Below are positions 43,705 through 52,733 of a stretch of DNA of 64,000 nt, piece by piece. A program made the position numbers and the translations under genes. Under the pieces are notes generated by a model. That model did no database searches, had not been told where the DNA came from, and worked only from the letters and a program-made list of their open reading frames with translations. The stretch comes from Gelidibacter pelagius (GTDB lineage Bacteria; Bacteroidota; Bacteroidia; Flavobacteriales; Flavobacteriaceae), in contig NZ_JAGEVG010000001.1 of NCBI RefSeq assembly GCF_017581925.1, forward strand, positions 186,001-250,000. The letters run 5' to 3'. The first letter of the stretch is position 1; every line of letters begins with the position of its first letter.

Positions 43705-43718
43705 CAGGTGGGACCACA
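43705..43718 (+). other. attR core (14-bp direct repeat)
   Basis: CAGGTGGGACCACA, the same 14 bp as at the tRNA 3' end, with island sequence GAATT before it and chromosomal sequence TCAGTAAAG after it. It marks the right end of the island. Confidence 0.85.
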
Positions 43719-43730
43719 TCAGTAAAGACA

Positions 43731-43757
43731 AGCCTTTCAAGAAATTGAAAGGCTTTG
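43731..43757 (+). terminator. Displaced terminator of the tRNA gene
   Basis: AGCCTTTCAA-GAAA-TTGAAAGGCT (43731-43754) is a perfect 10-bp stem followed by TTGTTGTTT. It lies 13 bp after attR, so before insertion it stood just downstream of the tRNA gene. Confidence 0.75.
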
Positions 43758-44135
43758 TTGTTTATGCCTCTGTACAATATGAGTACAACAATACATCTTT
43801 CTTTTGCTTTCATTTATTCTTATCTTTATGTTGTGGAACGCTTAGGAGAAATATGTGCCAATTGGCTATATCAAAGTAAAGGTGATCTGAAATTATTATG
43901 TTTAAAGCATGGTACTTTGACAACCAACAGACTTTCTTTTCTTCGTAATATGCGTTTTTGGTATAGTGCCGTTGACACTTTATTTCTTAATTTCAGGTAG
44001 CGATTATTCGATAACACAAATTATAGCAAGCTATATTTTCGTTTCTTTATTGTTCAGTTTATCCCTCTTGCTTGTAATTACTTGGTTCAAGTCCGAGAAA
44101 TTATTTAAGAATAATGTCCAAGGATTTTCTTTTTT
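43758..44135. other. Decayed DNA after the island
   Basis: No frame here has convincing coding character on either strand; short hydrophobic frames are probably chance. The stretch together with the next 1.5 kb looks like relics of an earlier insertion. Confidence 0.4.
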
Positions 44136-44516
44136 GTGCCATTTACCCCATCGAGAATCGATACCGTTTTTTTTGGTTTTGACAGTAATGATGTAGAGAA
44201 CTCACTTCGACTCATTAATGGACTACCAACAGAGCAAAAAATCGTCATCAGGGAAATCCCAAAGAACAAACAATCAGGAAACATTAGATTTCTATTTACA
44301 TTTTTCGACCTGATCGTCCGAGGTGGCATCTTTAGAATGGACACTAAACCCAAGGAGGCGTTGAACATGCTTATCTGCGAACGTTTTACCTTTCAGAATG
44401 CCGAAATAAATCTGAAAACAATTCCCACAAGTTATTCCAAATGGTCTTTAGTTATCCATGATGGCGATTATGACGATGTTCGAAAGGAAGTCTCAATAGC
44501 ATTAGCTATCATCTAA
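44136..44516 (+). CDS. Hypothetical protein, possibly a fragment
   Basis: A 126-residue frame beginning with GTG at 44136; no better start is visible, so the N-terminus may be missing. It contains a regular strand-helix-like pattern (VFFGFDSNDVENSLRL, ERFTFQNAEINLK, YSKWSLVIHDGDYDD). I recognise no family. It lies just upstream of a primase relic on the same strand, so it may have belonged to the same old element. Confidence 0.35.
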   Translation: MPFTPSRIDTVFFGFDSNDVENSLRLINGLPTEQKIVIREIPKNKQSGNIRFLFTFFDLIVRGGIFRMDTKPKEALNMLICERFTFQNAEINLKTIPTSYSKWSLVIHDGDYDDVRKEVSIALAII

Positions 44517-44614
44517 TAATTTCCCAATTTAATTTTTTTATAAAGAAAACATTAGAGGAATTCTAAAGCACTCGTTATTTCCCTATTGTTGCTGTCCAAT
44601 AAAAAATATAGATC

Positions 44615-45274
44615 ATGAAAACATCAACTTATATCCGGTTGGGTACGACGTATTATAAATTGATGCAAATTCCAACCATCGCCTGACACTTCAACGAGAC
44701 AATCGTCCCCTATTCCATGGAAACCATCCGGTAGGATTATGGAAGAAGTTTATTGGAATGATCAAAAAATATGATGGGTTTACCTGTCTTCTCAGCAATC
44801 TTAACTTTGTAAGGGAATGCATGGGTTCTATAACATATATTCGCCCTTGCTCCACCAACCAAAAGAAGGTGAGTTTTTCTATACGATGCGACTGCTGGAA
44901 CATGTTTTTGGTGAGCAGCTCAACCTGGGACTGGATTATGGGCAACTGTTGATTGAGCAGCCGATTCAGATCTTGCCCATTCTCTGTTTGTTCTTCAAAG
45001 AGCAATCTACGAGCAAAACCACCTTACTTAAATGGTTTAAAATTGTTCTTGACAACAAACATGAGCTAATTGACCAACGGCAGCTTCCGTAGCCAGTTCA
45101 ACGCAGATTGGGCGAACAAACTCTTGATCTGCATAGATGAAGTGCTTTTCAATAAAGAAGAACTACCGAGGGGATCAAGTACTTGAGCATGACGAATTTC
45201 AACAAATTGCAAACCAAGGGTAGGGACAAAAGGAGATAGAGTTCTTCGGGAAGTTTATCTTTTGCAACAATTAA
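44615..45274 (+). pseudogene. Decayed primase-helicase gene (DUF5906-type) from an older element
   Basis: Fragments in several frames line up in order with the phage/plasmid primase-helicase proteins of Bacteroidota: TYIRLGTTYYKLMQIPTI at 44615, GMIKKYDGFTC, HGFYNIYSPLLHQPKEGEF, GLDYGQLLIEQPIQILPIL, then the P-loop relic KEQSTSKTTLLKWFK (the family has STGKTT), SQFNADWANKLLICIDEV, TNFNKLQTKGRDKR and EFFGKFIFCNN. Several stop codons and frameshifts break it and the N- and C-terminal parts are shortened. It is dead. It is different from the island's helicase and lies outside the island, so it marks a second, earlier mobile element at this tRNA. Confidence 0.75.
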
Positions 45275-45623
45275 TTTGTTTTTACTGTTGTTCTCGTGAA
45301 TTTAACATGCGTGTTAACTCCAATGATAGAATTTAGTTTTAAGTTTAATCCTGCCTGATATGCTTCTATTTAATATCTTTGTTTTATGGTCAATTGCTTC
45401 TGATTTTTCATAGTATAAAATTTATGATGTGGACTTGAATTCTGAGAATTTACCTTAAGTTTTCAAGTTTTTAATCGCAAATTATGGTTGAATTAAGAAG
45501 ATTCAATAAATTAACAAATTATATGTTTTTTTGATTCTTAATAAAGAAATCTTTTTTACAACTTTGCTGAATACGTGAGTATTTTTAAATTCATATTTAA
45601 TGGAAGGGAGTTTTGTAGGGTAA
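45275..45623. other. AT-rich upstream region of the sigma-factor gene
   Basis: About 350 bp with no gene; it must carry the promoter of the sigma/FecR unit, but no site matched the consensus convincingly. Confidence 0.4.
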
Positions 45624-46154
45624 ATGGAAAAAATAGAGAGTATATATAAGAAACACGTGGATGATTTATATGCTTATGGTCTACACCTTGGTTTTAATAA
45701 TAGTACAGTTATGGATGCTATTCATGACGTATTTCAAAAACTGCTTAGTAATAAGGGGCTAAATTATAAAAACAATTCAAAAGCTTACTTATTAAAAAGT
45801 GTTAGAAACGAACTTTTAGATGAATATAAAAGAAGTAAAATTTATTCAGTATATGACCTTGAAAAAAATGATTTGCCTTTTGAATTTGAGGTTAATATCG
45901 AAGATGTATTAATGGATCAAGAGTATAAAATATTTCTAAAAACTAAAATGCAAGAGGTTTTACAAAGTTTGACCCCCAGGCAAAGAGAGATAATTTATTT
46001 ACGTTTTACTCAAGAATATAATTACCTGCAAATTTCTGAAATTTTGGAAATCACCCTACCTGCATGTAGAAACCTAATGTTGAAAGCATTAAAACATCTT
46101 CGTAAAAATAACATTGGTAATTTTTACCTATTCTTAACCTGTCCCAAGAACTAA
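45624..46154 (+). CDS. ECF-type RNA polymerase sigma factor (FecI-like)
   Basis: A 176-residue sigma-70 factor with region 2 (YAYGLHLGFNNSTVMDAIHD, AYLLKSVRNELLDEYKRSK) and region 4 (LTPRQREIIYLRFTQEYNYL, then a helix-turn-helix ISEILEITLPACRNLMLKAL). Its anti-sigma partner, a FecR-type protein, is the next gene, and SusC/SusD follow, so this is the regulator of the transport cluster. In such systems a signal at the outer-membrane receptor with its STN domain reaches FecR and frees the sigma factor. Confidence 0.9.
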   Translation: MEKIESIYKKHVDDLYAYGLHLGFNNSTVMDAIHDVFQKLLSNKGLNYKNNSKAYLLKSVRNELLDEYKRSKIYSVYDLEKNDLPFEFEVNIEDVLMDQEYKIFLKTKMQEVLQSLTPRQREIIYLRFTQEYNYLQISEILEITLPACRNLMLKALKHLRKNNIGNFYLFLTCPKN

Positions 46155-46267
46155 TTCCTCCCCTGATTTTATTTTAACAAATCATTAACGTTTAAATAGG
46201 TGATATACTAGTGATATCTCAGTCTTGTATATAGAGTGAAAACTTTTTAAACAAGGACAACCAACAA

Positions 46268-47380
46268 ATGACCGTAGAAGACTTCTTAGAAAATGATGTT
46301 TTTATTTTCTATATGCTTACTAAAGATCCTGATTCTGTATGTTATTGGGAAAAGCACCTAAAGAATCATCCTGAGGACAACTCCAATTTTGAGAAGGCTG
46401 TTGCTATTTTGAATACAGTTAAAGTCAACAAGGAGTTTATACCGTCTGAGGATCGTAAGCATTTACATAACAGAATTTTTAAAGAACCAGCCACACATAA
46501 CATTATAAAACGACGCAAGCGACGAAAATCTTTGTTTGTGGCCACCGCTGTTGTTTTTGTTTTTCTGTCGTTAGGGATCTTTACAACATTAAATCAACCA
46601 AAAGATTTTGAAGTTTTGGTTGAGAAATCTAATGAAAAGCTTCCTGTACAGTTGATTACAAATAATAAAACCTTTTTGTTTTCAGATAATGAGGTGTTGA
46701 CCGTAAAAGAAGAAGGTGTCATAAATTTACAAGGGGAGAACATAGAATTGAGTGATACCACCACGTATAATATTTTGAAAGTTCCATTCGGGAAGCGCTC
46801 CGAATTAGTATTGGCCGATGGGTCAAAACTGTGGATTAATTCAGGCTCTACCGTTAAATTTCCTTCCAAATTTAATGACAGCACTCGAAATGTTTATATA
46901 GAGGGTGAAATTTATATTGAAGTTTCAAAAAATCAATTAAAACCGTTCATAGTAAATACTTCTAATTTTGATGTCAATGTGTACGGAACGGCATTTAATG
47001 TAAAAGCTTATGAAGGTTCTGAAAACCAAAGAGTCGTTTTAGTAGAAGGCTCTGTGAATGTTACTGCGCAGAATGATATGAGTTCTCTTATGACGCCCAA
47101 CGAATCTTTAGAAATTACACCATCACAATTGGTGAAAAAAGGGGTTGATCCTAAATTCTACACCTCATGGAAAAATGGCTATTTGGAATTTGATGAAACA
47201 CCTATAGAAGATGTTTTGTTAGAATTATCAAGATATTACAATGTTACTTTCTTAGAGACTGAAAATGAATTTATTGGTAAGACCTGTACCGGTAAAATTT
47301 ATTTGTCGTCAAATCTTAGAGATGTATTAGAAACACTTTCCACATTATCAAACACCTCGTTTAAAGTGAAAGAGAAATAG
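46268..47380 (+). CDS. FecR-type anti-sigma factor
   Basis: A 370-residue membrane protein. An N-terminal cytoplasmic part binds the sigma factor; one membrane helix lies at about 83-103 (KSLFVATAVVFVFLSLGIF); a periplasmic FecR domain follows (VPFGKRSELVLADGSKLWIN, SGSTVKFPSKF, EIYIEVSKNQLKPFIVNTSN, VNVYGTAFNVKAYEG). The C-terminal DUF4974-type domain reads FDETPIEDVLLELSRYYN and GKTCTGKIYLSSNLRDVL. It lies between the sigma factor and SusC, as in polysaccharide or peptide uptake loci of Bacteroidota. Confidence 0.92.
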   Translation: MTVEDFLENDVFIFYMLTKDPDSVCYWEKHLKNHPEDNSNFEKAVAILNTVKVNKEFIPSEDRKHLHNRIFKEPATHNIIKRRKRRKSLFVATAVVFVFLSLGIFTTLNQPKDFEVLVEKSNEKLPVQLITNNKTFLFSDNEVLTVKEEGVINLQGENIELSDTTTYNILKVPFGKRSELVLADGSKLWINSGSTVKFPSKFNDSTRNVYIEGEIYIEVSKNQLKPFIVNTSNFDVNVYGTAFNVKAYEGSENQRVVLVEGSVNVTAQNDMSSLMTPNESLEITPSQLVKKGVDPKFYTSWKNGYLEFDETPIEDVLLELSRYYNVTFLETENEFIGKTCTGKIYLSSNLRDVLETLSTLSNTSFKVKEK

Positions 47381-47423
47381 GCTATTTAACTAATATATAA
47401 ATGTCACTTAGAAACCATTAATA

Positions 47424-50400
47424 ATGAACCAAAACCTTCCAAGCAAATTTCTTTTCAATATGTTACCATCTATTCATAAAAGGCTTTTAAGTCATTGTTT
47501 AATTCTATTGACTGCAACATTATCAACTTTACATGCCACTTCAGCAAATTCACAGTCGGGTAAAATAACCTTAAGCATTCAGAAGGGAACTATTAAAGAT
47601 GTTATTGATGAAATCGAAAAGACTTCTGGTTATGTATTTGTCCAATCTGGTTTAAATACGTCAGATTTAAGTCAAGAAGTAAGCTTTAATGTGATCGATA
47701 AAGATATCACAAGTCTGTTGGGGATAATCCTAATCGGAACAGATATTAAACATCGTGTGGTTGGTAAACAGGTGGTGCTTTATAAAAATGAAAGTCAGAA
47801 CACGAAAAATATTTTCAGCAAACTTTTCCAACAACTATTTGACATTTCTGGTGTTGTAACGGATGTTTCTGGTGAACCCTTGAGTGGCGTAACCATTGTG
47901 TTAAAAAATGATACAAGTAAATGGGCCATTACCGATTTTGATGGAAATTTTAGTATTAAGGGCGTTTCTACAGGGAGTGTGTTGCAAATAACCAGCATGG
48001 GTTTCATAAATCAAGAATTAGTAATCAATGATGCGACAGAAAAACGTATTATCCTAAAAGAAGATGTCCAATCTCTTGACGAAGTGATTATTACCAGTAA
48101 TTATGGTACCACTCAAAAGAAATCTAATTTAGTATCCAGTGCCTATCAGATTACCTCAAAGGACATATCCAACCTGCCACAACAACGTATCGACCAATTA
48201 TTGGAAGGTATAATTCCGGGCTTGGAAATAAAACCACAAAGCACTGGCGCGTCGAGCGCGAGGCCAAGATACTCTGTAACTGTTCGAGGAAAAGCTTCGT
48301 TAACTGCATCTAATGAACCTCTTTGGATTGTAGATGGGATCCCAATTAATACGGGAAATAACACGAATATGATCTCAGGTATAGAAACGAGCGTGAGTCC
48401 ATTATCATTTTTAAATCCAGATGATATTGAGTCGATGACGGTACTCAAAGACGCATCTGCTACCACGATATATGGCGCCGATGGTGCCAATGGTGTGATA
48501 TTAGTCACCACAAAAAGAGGCAAAGCAAATAAAACTCAAATAAATCTGTCTTTAAAATCGGGAGCGTCATTTATTAATAGAGGAACACAGTTTAAGGTGC
48601 TTAATGCAGACCAATATCTGACCTTGGCTAAAGAATCGTTCGCAAATGCAGGAAATCCAATGGATCTCTTCCCCTTCACAGATAATGACTTGAACAGTTA
48701 TTCAACTACAGATACAGATTGGTATGATGTGTTTTTTGATGTGGGCACAACATCCCAGATAAATTTATCAGCTTCTGGCGGTAGTGAAAAATCAACCTAC
48801 CGTATCTCAGGTTCATATTTTGAAAACGATATGGCACTAAAAGGAAATAAGCAACAACGTATGTCTTTGCGGTCTAACAATAATGTCAAATTATCAGATA
48901 AGTTAAGTTTGGATTTTTCATTGGTTGGATCTTATAACATTAATTCAACGTTTACACCACGTGAGGATTATCACAGTGCCTTACCCATTATTTCGCCATA
49001 CAATGCAGATGGGACCTATAGACAGATGTATAAAATTATAGATGGTAGAAATCCAGACGGAACTCCAAGATGGATAGAAAGAAAATTTTTTAATAGACTT
49101 GCCGAGCGCGAACAAAATGATAACGGACAAAACGCATTGGCCTTACAGGCTGCAACACAATTAAGTTATAAAATTAATGAGGTGTTTACCTTGAGTTCTC
49201 AAATTGGAGTGGACTATAATAATTATATTGAGAACATTTATAAATCCATGAAAAACTGGTCTGGAATTAATTTGGAAGGGAAACCTGAAGGCTATGCTTA
49301 CGCTTCAAATTCAAACTTTTTAAAGTGGAATGTTATCAATAGAGTGAATTTTAATAAACAATTTGATAAGCATGAAATTTCTGGAGTGGCAGGTCTTGAA
49401 TTTGGGGCAGATCATTATTCAACTATCGGATCTTATGGATCAGGTTTTGTCAATGACCATATTAGGGAGGTGAGCTATGCCTCGTTCAGAAACGGAAACA
49501 GTAGTAAAAGAAAAACAACCAAAGCATCCTATTTAGGTCAGCTATCTTATAGCTACGATAACCGTTACAATTTATCTCTAAATGGTAGAAATGACGGAAA
49601 TTCTAATTTTGGACAAAATGTGCGTCGTGCCAGTTTTTTATCCGCAGGTGCTTCTTGGAATATTCATAAAGAATCATTTTTCAATAGTAATGTTATAAAT
49701 ATTTTAAGTTTAAAAGGGAGTTACGGAACCAATGGAAACTCAAGATTTGGAAATCAAGATCCGGAAGGCGTATATGTTATCAATGATTCTTATCAATACG
49801 GTGATTTAAATGGAGCAGGAATTTCTACGGGTGCAAATCCTGATTTGAGTTGGGAGACTACTTATATGACCAATATAGGTGTTCGAATTGCCTTATTAGA
49901 AAATCGTTTAGATATTTCAGCAGAGGTGTACCAAAATAGAACTAAAAACTTAATCAGCAAATTGGATGCGTCAAGATTAACAGGTGTTACAACAATGGTT
50001 AGGAATGTCGGAGAACTTGAAAACAAGGGAATTGAAGTCACTGTTGAAACCAAAAACATAATGACCAAAAACTTTAATTGGCAAACACGCTTGATTGCTT
50101 CCCATAACCAAAATAAGTTATTGAAATTATATAATGATGTTCCTAAAAATTTAGGCAACGAACGTTTGGAAGTTGGTAAAAGCACAGACACTTACTACTT
50201 AGTTAATTGGGCAGGAGTAGATCCTCGTGATGGGTATCCGATGTGGTATGATGCTCAAGGAAATATTACTAAAGAATTTAGCAATAACAATAGAGTGGCT
50301 GAAAAATCATCCAATCCAAATGTCTTTGGAAGTATGACGAACACTTTTTCCTATAAAAATAGAGTTAGTTTTAGTATAACTGCTGGGTACACCATTGGTG

Positions 50401-50801
50401 GATACAGTTTTAGTTCATTTGCAAGAAGTGTAAATTCGGACGGTTATAGTATTGATAGAGCAAATCAATCTATTAATCAATTAGACAGATGGCAAAATGA
50501 AGGGCAACTTGCACTGGCTCCCAAACCAATGTGGGGCGTAAGTACAGGATCAGTTAGAAACTCTACACGATTCTTGTACAGTAAAACCAATATCAAAATA
50601 CAGAATGCCGCGTTTAACTACAATTTTGATGATGGTCTCACCAAATCATTGGGTCTACAATCATTAGCGGTATCACTGATCGGTAATAATTTGTTGGTTT
50701 GGACACCTCATGATAAGAAAAACAGAAACTCATACAAAAGCAATATAGGAGGATATCCTATGGAAACAGAAATTTCTTTGGGTATTAATGTAACTTTTTA
50801 A
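47424..50801 (+). CDS. SusC/RagA-type TonB-dependent transporter with STN signalling domain
   Basis: An 1125-residue outer-membrane protein. Its N-terminal region has a signal peptide, then the secretin/TonB short N-domain (about 55-120: KITLSIQKGTIKDVIDEIEK), which reads out to FecR, then a carboxypeptidase-regulatory-like domain (ISGVVTDVSGEPLSGVTIVL), the plug (RIDQLLEGIIPGLEI, MTVLKDASATTIYGADGANG) and a 22-strand barrel up to SLGINVTF. With SusD it forms the outer-membrane uptake complex. The STN domain agrees with the upstream sigma/anti-sigma pair. The substrate cannot be read from sequence; the peptidases nearby suggest peptides. Confidence 0.93.
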   Translation: MNQNLPSKFLFNMLPSIHKRLLSHCLILLTATLSTLHATSANSQSGKITLSIQKGTIKDVIDEIEKTSGYVFVQSGLNTSDLSQEVSFNVIDKDITSLLGIILIGTDIKHRVVGKQVVLYKNESQNTKNIFSKLFQQLFDISGVVTDVSGEPLSGVTIVLKNDTSKWAITDFDGNFSIKGVSTGSVLQITSMGFINQELVINDATEKRIILKEDVQSLDEVIITSNYGTTQKKSNLVSSAYQITSKDISNLPQQRIDQLLEGIIPGLEIKPQSTGASSARPRYSVTVRGKASLTASNEPLWIVDGIPINTGNNTNMISGIETSVSPLSFLNPDDIESMTVLKDASATTIYGADGANGVILVTTKRGKANKTQINLSLKSGASFINRGTQFKVLNADQYLTLAKESFANAGNPMDLFPFTDNDLNSYSTTDTDWYDVFFDVGTTSQINLSASGGSEKSTYRISGSYFENDMALKGNKQQRMSLRSNNNVKLSDKLSLDFSLVGSYNINSTFTPREDYHSALPIISPYNADGTYRQMYKIIDGRNPDGTPRWIERKFFNRLAEREQNDNGQNALALQAATQLSYKINEVFTLSSQIGVDYNNYIENIYKSMKNWSGINLEGKPEGYAYASNSNFLKWNVINRVNFNKQFDKHEISGVAGLEFGADHYSTIGSYGSGFVNDHIREVSYASFRNGNSSKRKTTKASYLGQLSYSYDNRYNLSLNGRNDGNSNFGQNVRRASFLSAGASWNIHKESFFNSNVINILSLKGSYGTNGNSRFGNQDPEGVYVINDSYQYGDLNGAGISTGANPDLSWETTYMTNIGVRIALLENRLDISAEVYQNRTKNLISKLDASRLTGVTTMVRNVGELENKGIEVTVETKNIMTKNFNWQTRLIASHNQNKLLKLYNDVPKNLGNERLEVGKSTDTYYLVNWAGVDPRDGYPMWYDAQGNITKEFSNNNRVAEKSSNPNVFGSMTNTFSYKNRVSFSITAGYTIGGYSFSSFARSVNSDGYSIDRANQSINQLDRWQNEGQLALAPKPMWGVSTGSVRNSTRFLYSKTNIKIQNAAFNYNFDDGLTKSLGLQSLAVSLIGNNLLVWTPHDKKNRNSYKSNIGGYPMETEISLGINVTF

Positions 50802-50811
50802 AAGGAAAAAA

Positions 50812-52230
50812 ATGAAATATATAAAGACCTACATCGCCATTTTCAGTGTTCTTTTATTCAGCAGCTGCAATGATTTTTTAGAAGTTGATCAAACCGGAAA
50901 ATCTACCATCCCTGTCTTCTTTTCTGATATGGACGGTGTTCGAGCAGCGCTCCCTGGGGCCTATAGTTCGGTTTATAAATACTATGGCGAAGAGTTTGTT
51001 CTCTATCCAGATGTAGCGGCAGACATGCTTGATTTAAACGCCGTGGGAGATAACTCGATGATAGCCCAATACAATTATGATTCAAACCCTGATCAAGAAA
51101 TAACTGCTGTAGGAGGTATTTGGACCGATGCCTATGAAGCATTGGTGAACGTCAATAATATCCTCTACTATTACCCGTCCTTAGTTGAAGCTTACCCAAA
51201 AAGCGAAGACGAATTAAGGATTATCAAAGCAGAGGCCCTCTTTTTAAGAGCGCTTATTCACTTTGATTTGGTAAGAGTGTATGCACAACCGTATAATTAT
51301 ACTACAGACGCCAGCCATATAGGGATTCCTGTTTTATTGAAAACGCCAGGTTCAGATGATGATGTTCCAAGAAGTACTGTAAAAGAAACCTATACGCAAA
51401 TTCTGAAGGATTTAAAGGAATCTGAAACTCTTTTTGCTGATAATTTAAGTGGCGAATCTACTTATTACGCTTCAAAAAATGCAGTGTATGGTTTGCTGGC
51501 ACGTACCTATTTATATATGGAAAACTGGGCTGAAGCTGTTCAGTATTCATCTTTAGCTATCGCAAGCACACCATTATCAGAGGGGCAAGAGTATTTGGAT
51601 ATGTTTTTAAAAGTGCCTACTAAGGATGAGTCGTTATTTAAATTGAATGGAAAATTAAAGAACCCTGAAATCATTAAATTTTATAATCTGCAAAGTCCTT
51701 CAGGCTATGCAAGTGATAAACTAATGGGCCTTTTAAATGAAAACCCTGACGATATTCGATTTCAATTATTAGAATTAAATACACTAAATAATTTATCCGG
51801 CACTTTAAAATATGTGAAAAAGGATATGCCCACTGCCGAAAAATATTATAACATCATCGTATTGAGAACCTCTGAAATGTACCTGATAAGAGCAGAAGCC
51901 AATAACAATTTAAACATTATTGATGTTGCAATTGATGATATCAAAACACTCTTAGCTCGTAATTACCAGAAAGATGTTGGTGACATTTCTATCTCGGAAA
52001 ACACCAAAGCGGAGGTGGCACGTTTAATAGACAAAGAACGAGCAAAAGAATTAGCTTTTGAAGGTCACCGATTATACGATTTAACACGGACTAAACAAGA
52101 TATGATTCGTAATGACAATACAACCTCCAGTGTAAAAGAGGTGCTGTACCCAAGCCACAAATTTATCTTACCAATTCCTCAAAAGGAAATGGATGTCAAC
52201 ACAGCCATGATACAAAATGAAGGGTATTAA
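50812..52230 (+). CDS. SusD/RagB-type surface lipoprotein
   Basis: A 472-residue lipoprotein (MKYIKTYIAIFSVLLFSSC, Cys19), the lid of the SusC transporter. The TPR-rich SusD fold is seen in YEALVNVNNILYYYPSL, ALFLRALIHFDLVRVYAQPY, AVYGLLARTYLYMENWAEAV and the C-terminal IDKERAKELAFEGHRLYDLTR. The gene starts 10 bp after the susC-like gene and is cotranscribed with it. The protein captures the substrate on the cell surface. Confidence 0.93.
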   Translation: MKYIKTYIAIFSVLLFSSCNDFLEVDQTGKSTIPVFFSDMDGVRAALPGAYSSVYKYYGEEFVLYPDVAADMLDLNAVGDNSMIAQYNYDSNPDQEITAVGGIWTDAYEALVNVNNILYYYPSLVEAYPKSEDELRIIKAEALFLRALIHFDLVRVYAQPYNYTTDASHIGIPVLLKTPGSDDDVPRSTVKETYTQILKDLKESETLFADNLSGESTYYASKNAVYGLLARTYLYMENWAEAVQYSSLAIASTPLSEGQEYLDMFLKVPTKDESLFKLNGKLKNPEIIKFYNLQSPSGYASDKLMGLLNENPDDIRFQLLELNTLNNLSGTLKYVKKDMPTAEKYYNIIVLRTSEMYLIRAEANNNLNIIDVAIDDIKTLLARNYQKDVGDISISENTKAEVARLIDKERAKELAFEGHRLYDLTRTKQDMIRNDNTTSSVKEVLYPSHKFILPIPQKEMDVNTAMIQNEGY

Positions 52231-52268
52231 CCTTGTTTATAATGTATACGAAATAAAAAAATAAACCC

Positions 52269-52730
52269 ATGAAAAATATAGTACTGCCAATATTGGTTTT
52301 ATGCCTCACATTAAGTTCTTGTAATAAAGATGAGATATCTGTATTTGATGAACCTTTTGTACATATCAACTTCAATAATGTATCTACGGCAAATATCAAC
52401 TCAAGTAGAAGAGATATTGCTTCTTATTATATCTACTTAAGCTCAAAACCGCTTGAGCAAGATATGCAATTAGATTACTCCATAATTGTGGGTGACGGCC
52501 TAAAGGAAAATGTAGATTTTAAAATTTTAACCACGGAGTATCCTATGGTTTTTCCTATAGGAATCAACAGACGCCCTATTCAAATTCAATGGATGGACAA
52601 TGTTGTAGATCCTTCAAAAGATAACACTTTGACCATTCAATTAAATTCTAATAACTTAAATATAACAGTTGGGTTTCCAGGGCCAGATGCGAATCAAAGT
52701 AAATTGGTATTAGAAAAAGTTAATAATTAG
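52269..52730 (+). CDS. Small beta-sandwich lipoprotein of the SusCD cluster
   Basis: A 153-residue lipoprotein (MKNIVLPILVLCLTLSSC, Cys18). The mature part is strand-rich with SRRDIASYYIYLSSKPLEQD and FKILTTEYPMVFPIGINRR, like the DUF4843 or BACON-type surface lipoproteins that accompany SusCD pairs. Such proteins may bind the substrate on the surface. It follows the SusD gene by 38 bp and the M16 peptidase starts 3 bp after it, so it belongs to the same operon. Confidence 0.75.
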   Translation: MKNIVLPILVLCLTLSSCNKDEISVFDEPFVHINFNNVSTANINSSRRDIASYYIYLSSKPLEQDMQLDYSIIVGDGLKENVDFKILTTEYPMVFPIGINRRPIQIQWMDNVVDPSKDNTLTIQLNSNNLNITVGFPGPDANQSKLVLEKVNN

Positions 52731-52733
52731 ACT

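Larger units (their letters stand above)
12702..43718 (+). mobile_element. 31-kb integrative island in a tRNA gene, with polymerase module and defense cargo
   Basis: The boundaries are set by the 14-bp repeats in the tRNA 3' end and at 43705-43718. Inside are a tyrosine integrase (18630), a small HTH excisionase-like gene (14006), a helicase-exonuclease plus family A polymerase, two candidate replication proteins, iteron-like repeats, and then a defense block (hsdMSR, helicase/PLD/CARF operon, McrBC, glycosylase-like gene). Beyond the right repeat stands a strong terminator that fits the displaced original terminator of the tRNA. No structural phage genes, relaxase or conjugation genes were recognised. 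It may be a self-replicating integrative element comparable in layout to pipolins but with a family A polymerase, or a phage satellite. Confidence 0.85.

Noticed and set aside
12702-43718. The island as a prophage
   Set aside because: No capsid, portal, terminase, tail or lysis gene was recognisable, although a satellite cannot be excluded.
43755-44000. 81-residue frame after attR as a gene
   Set aside because: Its composition is not coding-like, it starts within the terminator stem region, and it matches no family pattern.
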